Made by a program: the position numbers and the translations under genes
Shown: positions 42,524-51,041 of the stretch, one piece after another
How positions within the stretch are numbered: position 1 is the stretch's first letter
How the letters are laid out: every line of letters starts with the position of its first letter
The notes under the pieces: model-generated
The model's input: the letters and a program-made list of their open reading frames with translations, nothing else
Databases searched by the model: none
Told to the model about the DNA's origin: nothing
From: Ornithinibacter sp.
Lineage (GTDB): Bacteria; Actinomycetota; Actinomycetes; Actinomycetales; Dermatophilaceae
NCBI GenBank assembly: GCA_029266735.1
Contig: JAQSWG010000005.1
Coordinates: 1-64,000 of the forward strand
DNA length: 64,000 nucleotides
Direction of reading: 5' to 3'

Positions 42524-43414
42524 GTGGCCCTGACAGACCTCTCGCGCTGCTCAGCCGCGTCCCGCTACCGGCGGGATCCGCAGGCCGGCACCGCACCGGT
42601 CGCCTCCCGATGGCTCCTCATCGAGCACCCGGGTCCCTGGTCCAAGCAGCCCCTCGACACGCCGCCGCTCCTCGGTGCGGTCGGCGCGGAGGTCGAGAAG
42701 GTCTGTGGCTCCTTCGGTGGCCGCGTGCTCCTCGTCCGCCGGCCCGGCCGCCGGGAGCCCGGGGACGACCTCCTCTCCTGGTATGCCGTCGACACGGTCC
42801 GTCGCACCTGGGTGCGCGGCACGTGGAGGACCTCGGAGAACCTCCTCCACGCGGCTCATGCGCTCGGCGTCCCGCTCAGCGACAGCGACGAGGACGCCGA
42901 GCCCATGGTGCTCGTGTGCACGCACGGCACCCGCGACGCGTGCTGCGCGGTGCGCGGTCGGCCCATCGTCGCGACGCTGGCGCGGGCCCTGCCCGAGGAG
43001 ACGTGGGAGTGCACCCACCTGGGCGGCCACCGGTTCGCGGGAACGCTCCTCTCCCTTCCGGACGGCACCTGTCTCGGGCGGCTGGACCCCGACACCGTCG
43101 TGGGGGCGGTGAGCTCCCACCGTGAGGGTCGGGTCGACGCGAAGTACCTCCGGGGGGTCACCCGCTGGGAGCCGGCGGTCCAGGCCGCGGTCGCTGCCGT
43201 GCTCGCCGCCCACGGCCCGGGCGACCTCGACAACCTCGTCCCCGGCCGGATCGACGCAGAGGGCGACTCCACCCGGGTCGACGTCCTGGGCCGGGAGCCG
43301 ATGCCCGAGCGAGTGACGGTCGACGTCAGAGCGGAGGCCCTGCCCGACGCCCCCCTGAGCTGCGGCGACAAGGCCAAGCAGCACACGGCATACCGGGCGG
43401 TGCTGCGCCCCTGA
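42524..43414 (+). CDS. Sucrase/ferredoxin-like family protein
   Basis: A 296-residue protein of the Suc_Fer-like family, whose domain is thioredoxin-like and related to [2Fe-2S] ferredoxins. The conserved blocks are visible: an early RCS motif, WLLIEHPGPWS, VCTHGTRDACCAVRGRP with Cys132, Cys140 and Cys141, and THLGGHRFAGTLL. These Cys and His residues are candidates for cluster binding. The biochemical role is unknown, despite the family name derived from a yeast sucrase suppressor. GTG 42524 is supported by TAGCAT six bases upstream. It ends 3 bases from the stop of the convergent phosphoesterase gene. Confidence 0.85.
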   Translation: MALTDLSRCSAASRYRRDPQAGTAPVASRWLLIEHPGPWSKQPLDTPPLLGAVGAEVEKVCGSFGGRVLLVRRPGRREPGDDLLSWYAVDTVRRTWVRGTWRTSENLLHAAHALGVPLSDSDEDAEPMVLVCTHGTRDACCAVRGRPIVATLARALPEETWECTHLGGHRFAGTLLSLPDGTCLGRLDPDTVVGAVSSHREGRVDAKYLRGVTRWEPAVQAAVAAVLAAHGPGDLDNLVPGRIDAEGDSTRVDVLGREPMPERVTVDVRAEALPDAPLSCGDKAKQHTAYRAVLRP

Positions 43415-43417
43415 CCG

Positions 43418-45538
43418 TCAGCCGGTCGACACACTCGCGACGGGAACCGTGAGCAGAGGCAGGTCCGGTGAGCACGTGCGGGCCGGGTCGGCGTCACGGC
43501 GGTCGACCCGTCGGCCGTTGACGAGGGAGACGTCGTCGTATGCCGGGCGCCCCTCGACCACGTCGCGGAACCGGTAGCGCGTCAGTGACGCCAGGCGGCA
43601 GTCGGTGCCGAAGGTCAGCACGTCGAAGGCGGACGGCTGGCCGACGAGCTCCTCACCGCCCTCGTCGGCGAGGAAGTGGCTGAGCGGGCCGCCGCCGGTG
43701 AACGTGCCGGCCTGGACCCGGTTCCCCTCCAGGTCCACCGAGTGCATGTGCCCGTTGACGAGGACGCCGCCCTCGAGGCCCTGCACCGCCCATGGCTCGT
43801 GGCCCACCACGAGGTCCGGGACAGGGCGCCCCGTGAAGGCGGCGGTGAACGCCTCGCGGGCCGGCACCTGCTTGGCGGGCGACCCCCGACCGGAGTCACC
43901 GAACCACCGGGGGTCGTTGAAGCCGGCGACTCTCACGCCCGCGACCTGTACCTGCGTGTAGTCGCCCGAACCTGACTGCAGCAGAATGACATTCGGCACC
44001 TCGGCAAGCCGGTCGAGGAGGGCCGTGTCCGTGGGGCTCGTCGCGTCGTGGTTGCCCCGGACGAAGAGGTACGGCACGCCGAGCGACTCGATGCCCGCGA
44101 ACAGGTCAGCCGCCTCGGCCTCCTGCACCGTGCCGAAGTTCACGAAGTCACCCGCGTCGACGACGACACCGATGGACTCCTCCTCGACGATGCTGCGCAT
44201 GAGGCCGTACTGGTTGCCGCCGTGGATGTCGCTCACGACGAGGACGCGCACCGACGTCTCCGACTCCAGGGGGGCGGCCGCATACTTCTGCTGGAGCGCG
44301 GTCGAGAGCGCGATGACGTTGCGCAGGTAGGGAGCAACCTGCGCGGCCCGCGCCTCCACGTCCGAGAGGATCCCCTGGTTCTGCTGAAGGGTGCCGAGCA
44401 CCCCGGTGGACGTGAACGTCTCCTGCCGGTCTGCGCGGTAGGTCGACCAGAGCGCCCCGGCGGTGAGGGCCACGGAAGCGAGACCCGCGACGAGCCCGCC
44501 GACGACGAGGCCGATCGGCGGTCGCCTCCGGCGCAGCACGGCATACCCGACCCAGGTGAGCACCACGACGATGAAGGCACCGGCGGCGAACCGGACCATG
44601 ACGTCGACGGCCGCGGCGCGGATGGCGGCGTTGAGCTCCTCGGGTCCGGGTCGAAGGGTCGACAGGGTGACGCCGGGGCGCGAGAGCACGGTGGTGATGC
44701 TCGCCTTCACCTGCGGTACAGCACGCACGCCAGGGGCGAGGCCGGAGAACCCGACCTCGATGTCGCCGAAGGCGGTCGTCGCGACCAGCTCGGAGCTGCG
44801 AGCCGGGTTGGGGTCCAGGGTGACGCTGGACCGGTAGTGCCGGGTCTCGGCGGTGGCCGGCGCGACGGCCGTGACAGCCGCCCCGACGATCGCGCACGCC
44901 ACGGTCAACGCGGTGACGGCGAGCCCCAGCCTCACCCTGCGGGGGCCGACGCGGTGCCCGGCCCACCACCAGAGGCCCACCGCCGTCACGAGTGGCCAGA
45001 TGACGGTGGACGCCGCGACGACCCGCTCGTGGAGGCCGAACGCCGGGCCGCCGAGCCCCACCGCGAGCGAGGCCACCGACGCGGTGAGCACCACGGCGGC
45101 CGGCCGAGCCACTCGTGGGTCGAGGACCGGAGGTCCGTCCGAGCGTGACGCGAACCAGGGCCACACTCCGAGGAGGACGAACGAGGTGGCGGCGACGAGG
45201 GTGTGCGTGAGTGAGGACTCGGCCCGCGAGGGAAGTGGCACGGCGGCGACGCCCAGCGTGGCGACCCCTGCCGCGGCGAGGAGGACGCGCCCCACCGGGC
45301 GAGCGGGCACCAGCGCCCAGGCGGTGACGAGATGGGCGAGCCCGGTGATGACCAGGGCCGTCGCCATCACCCACCGGTGGGCGGTGCCCGACGCGGCGAG
45401 GGCGCTGACCGACTCGACCCGCGGGTCGAAACCCTCCGGTTGGACAGCCGCCGCCCAGGTCCAGCCGCCGATGAGCGCGACGGCGGCCGTCGTCGCGCTG
45501 AGGACGGCCGTGCGGGGCCGGCCGGCTGGATGGGGCAT
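43418..45538 (-). CDS. DUF998-metallophosphoesterase fusion membrane protein
   Basis: A 706-residue protein with two modules usually separate. Residues 1 to about 215 form a six-helix DUF998-like membrane domain (DPRVESVSALAASGTAHRW and later helices). After an exported-looking stretch and two more hydrophobic helices near 330-400, a calcineurin-like phosphoesterase domain begins about residue 450. Its metal motifs are complete: VVSDIHGGNQYG, DAGDFVNFG, VRGNHDA, VVGHEPW and NGHMHSVD. The domain order suggests a membrane-anchored phosphodiesterase or phosphatase. ATG 45538 is supported by TAGGGT seven bases upstream, inside a perfect palindrome shared with the divergent HAD gene. The open frame continues far upstream, but that part is antisense to the HAD gene. 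Confidence 0.85.
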   Translation of the reverse strand: MPHPAGRPRTAVLSATTAAVALIGGWTWAAAVQPEGFDPRVESVSALAASGTAHRWVMATALVITGLAHLVTAWALVPARPVGRVLLAAAGVATLGVAAVPLPSRAESSLTHTLVAATSFVLLGVWPWFASRSDGPPVLDPRVARPAAVVLTASVASLAVGLGGPAFGLHERVVAASTVIWPLVTAVGLWWWAGHRVGPRRVRLGLAVTALTVACAIVGAAVTAVAPATAETRHYRSSVTLDPNPARSSELVATTAFGDIEVGFSGLAPGVRAVPQVKASITTVLSRPGVTLSTLRPGPEELNAAIRAAAVDVMVRFAAGAFIVVVLTWVGYAVLRRRRPPIGLVVGGLVAGLASVALTAGALWSTYRADRQETFTSTGVLGTLQQNQGILSDVEARAAQVAPYLRNVIALSTALQQKYAAAPLESETSVRVLVVSDIHGGNQYGLMRSIVEEESIGVVVDAGDFVNFGTVQEAEAADLFAGIESLGVPYLFVRGNHDATSPTDTALLDRLAEVPNVILLQSGSGDYTQVQVAGVRVAGFNDPRWFGDSGRGSPAKQVPAREAFTAAFTGRPVPDLVVGHEPWAVQGLEGGVLVNGHMHSVDLEGNRVQAGTFTGGGPLSHFLADEGGEELVGQPSAFDVLTFGTDCRLASLTRYRFRDVVEGRPAYDDVSLVNGRRVDRRDADPARTCSPDLPLLTVPVASVSTG

Positions 45539-45543
45539 GCGAT

Positions 45544-45570
45544 CCACCCTAGGTCGGCGACCTAGGGTGG
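45544..45570. promoter_or_regulatory. Perfect 27-bp palindrome holding two symmetric divergent leaderless promoters
   Basis: Arms CCACCCTAGGTCG (45544-45556) and CGACCTAGGGTGG (45558-45570) are perfect inverted copies around one central G. Each arm contains TAGGGT reading outward. Each TAGGGT ends exactly seven bases before its start codon: ATG 45576 on the plus strand and ATG 45538 on the minus strand. The whole intergenic gap is 37 bases. Confidence 0.85.
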
Positions 45571-45575
45571 CCCCC

Positions 45576-46277
45576 ATGCCGCCCTCCGCCTCGGTCGACG
45601 TGCCCCTCGACTCGCCCTTCGACTCGCCGTTCGAGGGCGTCCTGCTCGACATGGACGGGACGCTCATCGACTCGATCGCCGCCGTCGAGCGGTCGTGGGT
45701 CCGGTGGTCGCAGGAGTACGGCATCGACCCGCTGCGCCTGACGGGCTTCCACGGGGTCACCGCGGCCAACGTCATCGCCGAGCTCCTTCCCCAGGACGTC
45801 CGGGATGCAGCACACCGCCGGATCCGTGACATCGAGGTCGCCGACGTCGACGGGATCGTCGTCCTGCCCGGTGCCGCAGAGCTGCTGGACGCGCTGGCGG
45901 ACGGTGGTGTCCCGACCGCGATCGTCACGTCGGGCACGCACGACCTGGCGGAGGCCAGGATCCGCGCCACCCGCCTGCGCCACCCCCCGGTCGTCGTCAC
46001 GGCGTCGGACGTCGAGCGGGGCAAGCCGTGGCCGGACCCGTGGCTCGAGGGTGCACGGCGGCTCGGCGTCGACCCGACGGCGTGCCTCGTCGTCGAGGAC
46101 TCGGTCGCCGGCCTGGAGGCGGCGCGGGCGGCCGGCTGCCCGGCGCTCGTCGCCGTGCTGGGCACGGCACCACCGGACGAGCTCGAGTCCGTGGCCGACC
46201 TCGTCGTGCCCGACCTCTCGGCGCTGAAGGTCGTCGTCGACAAGGGCCGCGTCCGACTGCTCGGGCCTAGGGTCTAG
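45576..46277 (+). CDS. HAD-superfamily phosphatase (sugar-phosphatase-like)
   Basis: A 233-residue HAD subfamily IA hydrolase. Motif I is LLDMDGTLIDS at about residues 23-33 with two nucleophile-region aspartates, motif II is VTSGT, and motifs III/IV are KPWPDPWLEGARRLG and LVVEDSVAGLEAARAAG. The latter wording is typical of 2-deoxyglucose-6-phosphate or glycerol-3-phosphate phosphatases. The first 18 residues contain a duplicated DSPFDSPF segment. ATG 45576 is fixed by the symmetric TAGGGT promoter. The next gene starts 3 bases after the stop but also has its own TAGGGT element inside the HAD 3' end. Confidence 0.92.
   Translation: MPPSASVDVPLDSPFDSPFEGVLLDMDGTLIDSIAAVERSWVRWSQEYGIDPLRLTGFHGVTAANVIAELLPQDVRDAAHRRIRDIEVADVDGIVVLPGAAELLDALADGGVPTAIVTSGTHDLAEARIRATRLRHPPVVVTASDVERGKPWPDPWLEGARRLGVDPTACLVVEDSVAGLEAARAAGCPALVAVLGTAPPDELESVADLVVPDLSALKVVVDKGRVRLLGPRV
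46268..46273 (+). promoter_or_regulatory. -10 element of the FAD dehydrogenase gene (leaderless), inside HAD gene end
   Basis: TAGGGT, 6 bases before ATG 46280 and within the last codons of the HAD gene. Confidence 0.6.
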
Positions 46278-46279
46278 CC

Positions 46280-47953
46280 ATGGATGCCGATGCCGTCGTC
46301 GTCGGTGCCGGGCTGGCCGGGCTCGTCGCCACCTGCGAGCTGGCCGATGCCGGTCGATCCGTCGTCCTGCTCGACCAGGAGAGCGACGCCAACCTCGGCG
46401 GGCAGGCGTGGTGGAGCTTCGGCGGGCTGTTCCTCGTGGACACCCCGGAGCAGCGCCGGATGGGGATCTCGGACTCCTTCGAGCTGGCCTGGCAGGACTG
46501 GGAGGGGACGGCCGCGTGGGACCGGCTCGTCGGTCCCGACGGCTCACCCGGGCCGGACCACTGGGGCCGCACCTGGGCCCGCGCGTACGTCGAGTGGGCC
46601 GCCGGCGAGAAGCGCGCCTGGTTGCGCGAGCTCGGCGTCTCCTTCTTTCCTGTCGTCGGGTGGGCCGAGCGCGGTGACGGCACGAGTGGCGGCCACGGGA
46701 ACTCGGTGCCGCGCTTCCACATCCCGTGGGGGACGGGCACCGGTCTCGTCGCGCCGTTCGAGCGACGGCTGCGCGAGCACATCGCCGGAGGTCGGGTCTT
46801 CTACCGGCCGCGCCACCGCGTCGACGAGCTCGTTCTCAGTGGGGAGGCCGTCACGGGCGTGCGCGGTGCGGTGCTCGCGCCGGACGCCTCACCCCGGGGC
46901 GTCGCCTCGAACCGGGACGTCACCGGAGGCTTCGAGTACGGAGGGATGGCGGTCGTCGTCTCCTCCGGGGGCATCGGGGGCGATCACGACCTCGTCCGCG
47001 CCAACTGGCCGGCACGGCTGGGCACACCGCCGGCCGACCTCCTGACCGGTGTCCCGGCATACGTCGACGGACGCATGCTGACCATCACGGAGCAGGCGGG
47101 CGGCACGGTCGTCAACCGTGACCGGATGTGGCACTACGTCGAGGGGGTGCGCAACTGGGACCCGGTCTGGCCGGGCCATGCCATCCGCATCCTTCCTGGA
47201 CCCAGCGCCATGTGGTTCGACGGGCGGGGAGACCGGCTGCCGGCGCCCTTCCTTCCCGGCTTCGACACTCTGGGCACCTTGGACCACTTGCGGCACACCG
47301 GTTTCGACCACTCGTGGTTCGTGCTCAACCGGTCCCTCGCGGGCAAGGAGTTCGCGCTCTCGGGGTCGGAGCAGAACCTCGACCTCACCCACCGGCGCTA
47401 CCGCGACGTCCTCCGGCGGCCCGTCAGCAAGGTCACGCCGTCCGTGCAGGCCTTCCTCGACCACGGTGAGGACTGGCTGACAGCCGACACCATCGGTGCG
47501 CTCGTGGCGAGGATGAACGCCCTCACCCCGCAGGCTCCCCTCGACCCCGCCCACATCGAGCGCCAGATCGTGGCACGCGACCGGCAGGTCGACAACGCGT
47601 ACACCAAGGACGCGCAGGTCGCAGCGATCCGCGTCGCGCGGCGCTATCGAGGGGACAGGCTCACCAAGCGGGCCCACCCGCTGCACCGCATCCTCGACCC
47701 CAAGCACGGTCCCCTCGTGGCGGTGCGCCTGCGGGTGCTGTCGCGCAAGACGCTCGGCGGCCTGCACACCGACCTGCGCGGTCGGGTGCTCGGCGCCTCG
47801 GGAGAGCCGGTGCCGGGCTTGTACGCCGCGGGTGAGGTGGCCGGGTTCGGGGGCGGCGGCGTACACGGGTACCGCGCGCTGGAGGGGACGTTCGTCGGGG
47901 GCTGCCTGTTCTCCGGGAGAACGGCGGGACGCAGCGCCGCGACGGACCTGTGA
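46280..47953 (+). CDS. FAD-binding dehydrogenase, KsdD-like (FAD_binding_2)
   Basis: A 557-residue flavoprotein of the fumarate-reductase/3-ketosteroid-dehydrogenase superfamily. The N-terminal VVVGAGLAGLVATCELADAG and the following LLDQE bind FAD. The end of the protein has GLYAAGEVAGFGGGGVHGYR and EGTFVGGCLFSGRTAG, which close the flavin site. A large insertion with GGQAWWSFGGLFLVD is characteristic of the uncharacterised 'putative FAD-binding dehydrogenase' branch, so steroid activity should not be assumed. ATG 46280 is supported by TAGGGT six bases upstream. The MFS gene overlaps its stop (GTGA). Confidence 0.9.
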   Translation: MDADAVVVGAGLAGLVATCELADAGRSVVLLDQESDANLGGQAWWSFGGLFLVDTPEQRRMGISDSFELAWQDWEGTAAWDRLVGPDGSPGPDHWGRTWARAYVEWAAGEKRAWLRELGVSFFPVVGWAERGDGTSGGHGNSVPRFHIPWGTGTGLVAPFERRLREHIAGGRVFYRPRHRVDELVLSGEAVTGVRGAVLAPDASPRGVASNRDVTGGFEYGGMAVVVSSGGIGGDHDLVRANWPARLGTPPADLLTGVPAYVDGRMLTITEQAGGTVVNRDRMWHYVEGVRNWDPVWPGHAIRILPGPSAMWFDGRGDRLPAPFLPGFDTLGTLDHLRHTGFDHSWFVLNRSLAGKEFALSGSEQNLDLTHRRYRDVLRRPVSKVTPSVQAFLDHGEDWLTADTIGALVARMNALTPQAPLDPAHIERQIVARDRQVDNAYTKDAQVAAIRVARRYRGDRLTKRAHPLHRILDPKHGPLVAVRLRVLSRKTLGGLHTDLRGRVLGASGEPVPGLYAAGEVAGFGGGGVHGYRALEGTFVGGCLFSGRTAGRSAATDL

Positions 47954-49290
47954 GCAGCGACGACACCCTCGGATCCGGGACCACCGCGCAACGTCGCGGT
48001 GCCACCGGTGGGACGGACACGCAGGAGCCGGCGGCCTCCTCGCCACCGCCTCCGCCGCTGCGGCACGACCGGGACTTCCGGCGCTACTGGCTGGCTCGCG
48101 AGGTGTCGATCGCCGGCACCCTCGTCACCGCCGTCGCCCTGCCCGTGCTCGTCTACCGCCTCAGCGGCAGCCCCTCCCTGACCGCGCTCATCACCGTCGT
48201 CGAGGGGTTGCCCTACCTCGTGCTCGGCCTCTTCTCCGGGGCGCTGTCGGACCGCCTCGACCGCCGTCGCGTCATGGTCGCCGCCGACGTCGTCGCCGCA
48301 CTCACCATGGCGTCGATCCCCATCGCCTGGGGGCTGGGCGCCCTGACCGTGGTGCACGCGCTCGTCGCCGGTTTCCTCACGCAGGCGGCATTCGTCTTCT
48401 TCGACGGCGCAGCGTTCGGGGCCCTCCCGGCGATCGTGGGACGTGACCGCATCGGACAGGCCAACGCCGCCGTGTGGGGTGTGGGGTCGTTCCTCGACCT
48501 CGGCGTCCCGATGCTGACGGGAGTGGCCCTGGCGTTCATCCACCCCGCCGTCCTGCTCGCGGTGGACGCGCTGTCGTTCGCCCTGTCGGCGGCCTGCGTG
48601 GCGACCATCCGAACCCGACTGTCCGAGCCACGGGAGGGTCAGCCACCGCTGCGCCCGCGGGTGCTGCTCACGGAGGTGGCCGCCGGCCTGCGTTTCCTCT
48701 GGCGGCACGTGGGGGTGCGGTCCCAGACGGTGATCGGCTTCCTCCTGTCCTTCTCGGGCGCCGGGTTCATGGCGCTCTCGGTGCCGTATGCCGACCGCCT
48801 CCTCGACGTGGGGACGAGCGGTTGGCGGTTCGGTCTCGTCTTCGCCGCGTGGGGGATCGGAGGCATGCTCGTCGCGGTGATCACCCCGCGCCTGCTGAGG
48901 GTGGTCTCACCCAACCGGCTGGCACTGCTGTGGCTGCCGGTCGCGGCCGTGTCGGGCATCGTCGTCGTGACCGCGTCGTCCTGGCAGGTGGCCGTGGCGG
49001 TGATGGTCGTCTGGGGCGTCTCGTACCAAGGGGTCATCCTCAACTCGATGACCTATCGCCAGCAGGTGACGCCGGAACCGCTGCTCGGCCGGGTCAACAC
49101 CGCCGGGAGGATGCTGTCCTTCGGGGTGGGGTGGACCGGCGGTGCGCTGGTGGCGAGCGCCCTGGCGGGGGCGGTGGGGCTGCGCCCGGCGCTCGTCGCA
49201 GTGGTCTCGGTGGGTGTGGTGGCCGCAGCGTTCGGGTGGCTCTCGCCACTGCGGACGTTGGATGTCCGTGGGGCGACGACACCCCACTGA
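47950..49290 (+). CDS. MFS transporter, enterobactin-exporter-like (MFS_3)
   Basis: A 446-residue permease with about 12 hydrophobic segments. A disordered N-terminus of about 35 residues precedes RHDRDFRRYWLAREVSIAG, the usual opening of this exporter branch. SGALSDRLDRRRVMVAADVV is the conserved loop between helices 2 and 3. The second half begins after a loop rich in Pro and Arg (about residues 222-240). GTG 47950 overlaps the stop of the FAD dehydrogenase (GTGA), so the pair may make and export, or protect against, one compound. The substrate is unknown. Confidence 0.9.
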   Translation: MSSDDTLGSGTTAQRRGATGGTDTQEPAASSPPPPPLRHDRDFRRYWLAREVSIAGTLVTAVALPVLVYRLSGSPSLTALITVVEGLPYLVLGLFSGALSDRLDRRRVMVAADVVAALTMASIPIAWGLGALTVVHALVAGFLTQAAFVFFDGAAFGALPAIVGRDRIGQANAAVWGVGSFLDLGVPMLTGVALAFIHPAVLLAVDALSFALSAACVATIRTRLSEPREGQPPLRPRVLLTEVAAGLRFLWRHVGVRSQTVIGFLLSFSGAGFMALSVPYADRLLDVGTSGWRFGLVFAAWGIGGMLVAVITPRLLRVVSPNRLALLWLPVAAVSGIVVVTASSWQVAVAVMVVWGVSYQGVILNSMTYRQQVTPEPLLGRVNTAGRMLSFGVGWTGGALVASALAGAVGLRPALVAVVSVGVVAAAFGWLSPLRTLDVRGATTPH

Positions 49291-49336
49291 CGGACTGCCG
49301 ACCGGGGGCCGTGGGCCGGCCGGCGCACCGACAGCG

Positions 49337-49731
49337 TCAGGGCGCGCGCCACTCCCATTCGTCCTCGTCGTCCACCACGGTGCCCGTCGGCGCGAGACCC
49401 GCACGTTCGGCCACCCGTCGGGATGCCGCGTGGTCGCCCCTGACGCGGGCCACGAGGCGGCGGGTGCCGGCGGCGCGCAAGGCCGTGACCATCGCCCCGA
49501 CGGCCTCGCTCGCGTAGCCCAGACCCTGCCAGGTCCTTCCGATGACCCACGCCACCTCCACGTCGGCGCTGGCTCGCTCGAGGCTGGCCTGGACGTAGCC
49601 GATCGCCGTGCCGTCCGACCGGAGGCGCACGACCCAGTTGAGCCAGGTCTCACGCCCGTCCGGCGACACCTCCGTGACCTGGACCCGGATGCACCACGAG
49701 CGTGAACGACGTGGGTCCTCGAGCCGGGCTC
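49337..49731 (-). pseudogene. GNAT acetyltransferase, N-terminal half missing
   Basis: The readable part from GTG 49669 encodes 110 residues with TWLNWVVRLRSDGTAIGYVQASL, VAWVIGRTWQGLGYASEAVGAM and AERAGLAPTG, the second half of a GNAT fold including the acetyl-CoA-binding motif. Homology continues upstream of that GTG as LEDPRRSRSWCIRVQVTE with no start codon, until an in-frame TGA just beyond 49731. The preceding about 80 residues of a normal GNAT are absent, since the OsmC gene ends at 49792. It therefore looks like a 5'-truncated remnant. A short functional product from GTG 49669 is less likely. Confidence 0.65.
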
Positions 49732-49791
49732 ACGTGGAGCGGCCCGGACCAGGAGGCGGGTCGGCACTGTCGACGGGGGATCCGGGCCGGC

Positions 49792-50220
49792 TCACCCGAC
49801 GAGGGCCGCCTCGAGCGAGATCGGGACGGCCTGGAGTGCCTGGCTGACCGGGCAGCCGGTCCTCGCGCCCTCGGCCGCCTCCTGGAACTGGTCGGCCGAC
49901 ATGCCCGGCACGACGCCGGTGACCTTGATCGCGACGCCGGTGATTCCGGTGCCGGGCTGGAAGGTCACGTCGGCAGTGGTGTCGAGCGAGGTCGCCGGTG
50001 TCCCGGCCCGAGCCAGCGCCCCGGACAGAGCCATCGAGAAGCACGAGGAGTGAGCCGCGGCGATGAGCTCCTCGGGGCTGGTGCGGCCGTCCGGCTCCTC
50101 CGCGCGTGACGCCCACGTCACGTTGAACGTGCCGATGCCCGAGGACTGCATGGTGACCTGGCCGGCTCCCTCGTTCAGGGTGCCCTCCCAGTGAGAGGTG
50201 GCGGTGCGACTCGTGGCCAT
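49792..50220 (-). CDS. osmC: OsmC-family peroxiredoxin
   Basis: A 142-residue thiol peroxidase that reduces organic hydroperoxides. The two catalytic cysteines are Cys60 (AAAHSSCFSMALS) and Cys123 (TGCPVSQALQ). The opening TATSHWEGTLNEGAGQV and the block RTSPEELIAAAH match OsmC rather than Ohr. ATG 50220 has GAAGGAG nine bases upstream. The gene follows bpa on the same strand across a 53-base gap. Reducing partners cannot be identified here; the truncated GNAT lies downstream. Confidence 0.94.
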   Translation of the reverse strand: MATSRTATSHWEGTLNEGAGQVTMQSSGIGTFNVTWASRAEEPDGRTSPEELIAAAHSSCFSMALSGALARAGTPATSLDTTADVTFQPGTGITGVAIKVTGVVPGMSADQFQEAAEGARTGCPVSQALQAVPISLEAALVG

Positions 50221-50273
50221 CGTGGTGCTCCTTCGCTCGTGGGTTGGTGGTCCGGCTGCTGCCGTTGTTGCGG

Positions 50274-50906
50274 TCAGAGGTACTGGCCGGTGCCCTCGGC
50301 ATGGGTCGCCTCGCCCTTGGGCGGGCCGGTGCGCGGCATCCCCGGTGCGCTCGGCGGCACCTGCTGGCGCGTCACGCCAGGCGGCAGTGCACGCATCTGC
50401 TGCAGCTGTGCCTGCGCGGCCATCTGCTGCGCGACGAGCGCGGTCTGGATGCCGTGGAAGAGGCCCTCCAGCCAGCCGACGAGCTGGGCCTGGGCGATGC
50501 GCAGCTCTGCATCGGAGGGCGCGTCGTCCTTGAAGGGCAGCGCGATGCGCTCGAGCTCGTCGACGAGCTCGGGGGCCAGCCCGTCCTTGAGCTCGCCGAT
50601 GGAGCGCTCGTGGATGTCGGCCAGTCGGGCCCGGCCCTTCTCGTCGAGCGGGGCGCTGCGCACCTCCTCGAGGAGCTGCTTGACCATCGAGCCGATGCGC
50701 ATGACCTTGGCCGGGTGCTCCACGAGGTCGGCGGGGTTCGCCACGCGTTGGGGCTCCGGGGGCACGGGCTCGTGGGGTGCGACGCCCATCCCGTCGGGGG
50801 TGACGACGACCACCCTCTCGCCGTCACTCGTCACCGTGGTCGGCACCATGCGGTCGTCGCCCTCGTCCGCGTCCTGGTTCTCGTCGCTGCGGGGCTGCTC
50901 GGTCAT
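50274..50906 (-). CDS. bpa: Bacterial proteasome activator Bpa/PafE
   Basis: A 210-residue ring-forming, ATP-independent activator of the actinobacterial 20S proteasome. A disordered acidic N-terminus (about residues 1-55) precedes a helical core with ADLVEHPAKVMRIGSMVKQL, HERSIGELKDGLAPELVDEL and AQAQLVGWLEGLFHGIQTAL. The protein ends exactly in GQYL, the motif that docks into the proteasome alpha-ring pockets. In mycobacteria, Bpa helps remove misfolded proteins such as HspR. ATG 50906 is the family start. No prcBA, mpa or pafA genes lie in this window, so a proteasome elsewhere in the genome is predicted. Confidence 0.95.
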   Translation of the reverse strand: MTEQPRSDENQDADEGDDRMVPTTVTSDGERVVVVTPDGMGVAPHEPVPPEPQRVANPADLVEHPAKVMRIGSMVKQLLEEVRSAPLDEKGRARLADIHERSIGELKDGLAPELVDELERIALPFKDDAPSDAELRIAQAQLVGWLEGLFHGIQTALVAQQMAAQAQLQQMRALPPGVTRQQVPPSAPGMPRTGPPKGEATHAEGTGQYL

Positions 50907-51041
50907 GGCTTCATCCTGCCCCACGATCACCGCGGCGGTCGTGGAGCGACCAGCCCGGCGTCGGGCACCACCACCACCGGACGCTGCAGCTCGGGTGCCC
51001 GGCGGCATGCCGGCTGCGGCGCGCTGCCGGCGCGGTCCCCG

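Noticed and set aside
45539-46243. N-terminal extension of the metallophosphoesterase frame to 46243
   Set aside because: It is low-complexity Ser/Arg/Thr sequence, antisense to the HAD phosphatase, and ignores the TAGGGT promoter at the ATG 45538 start.
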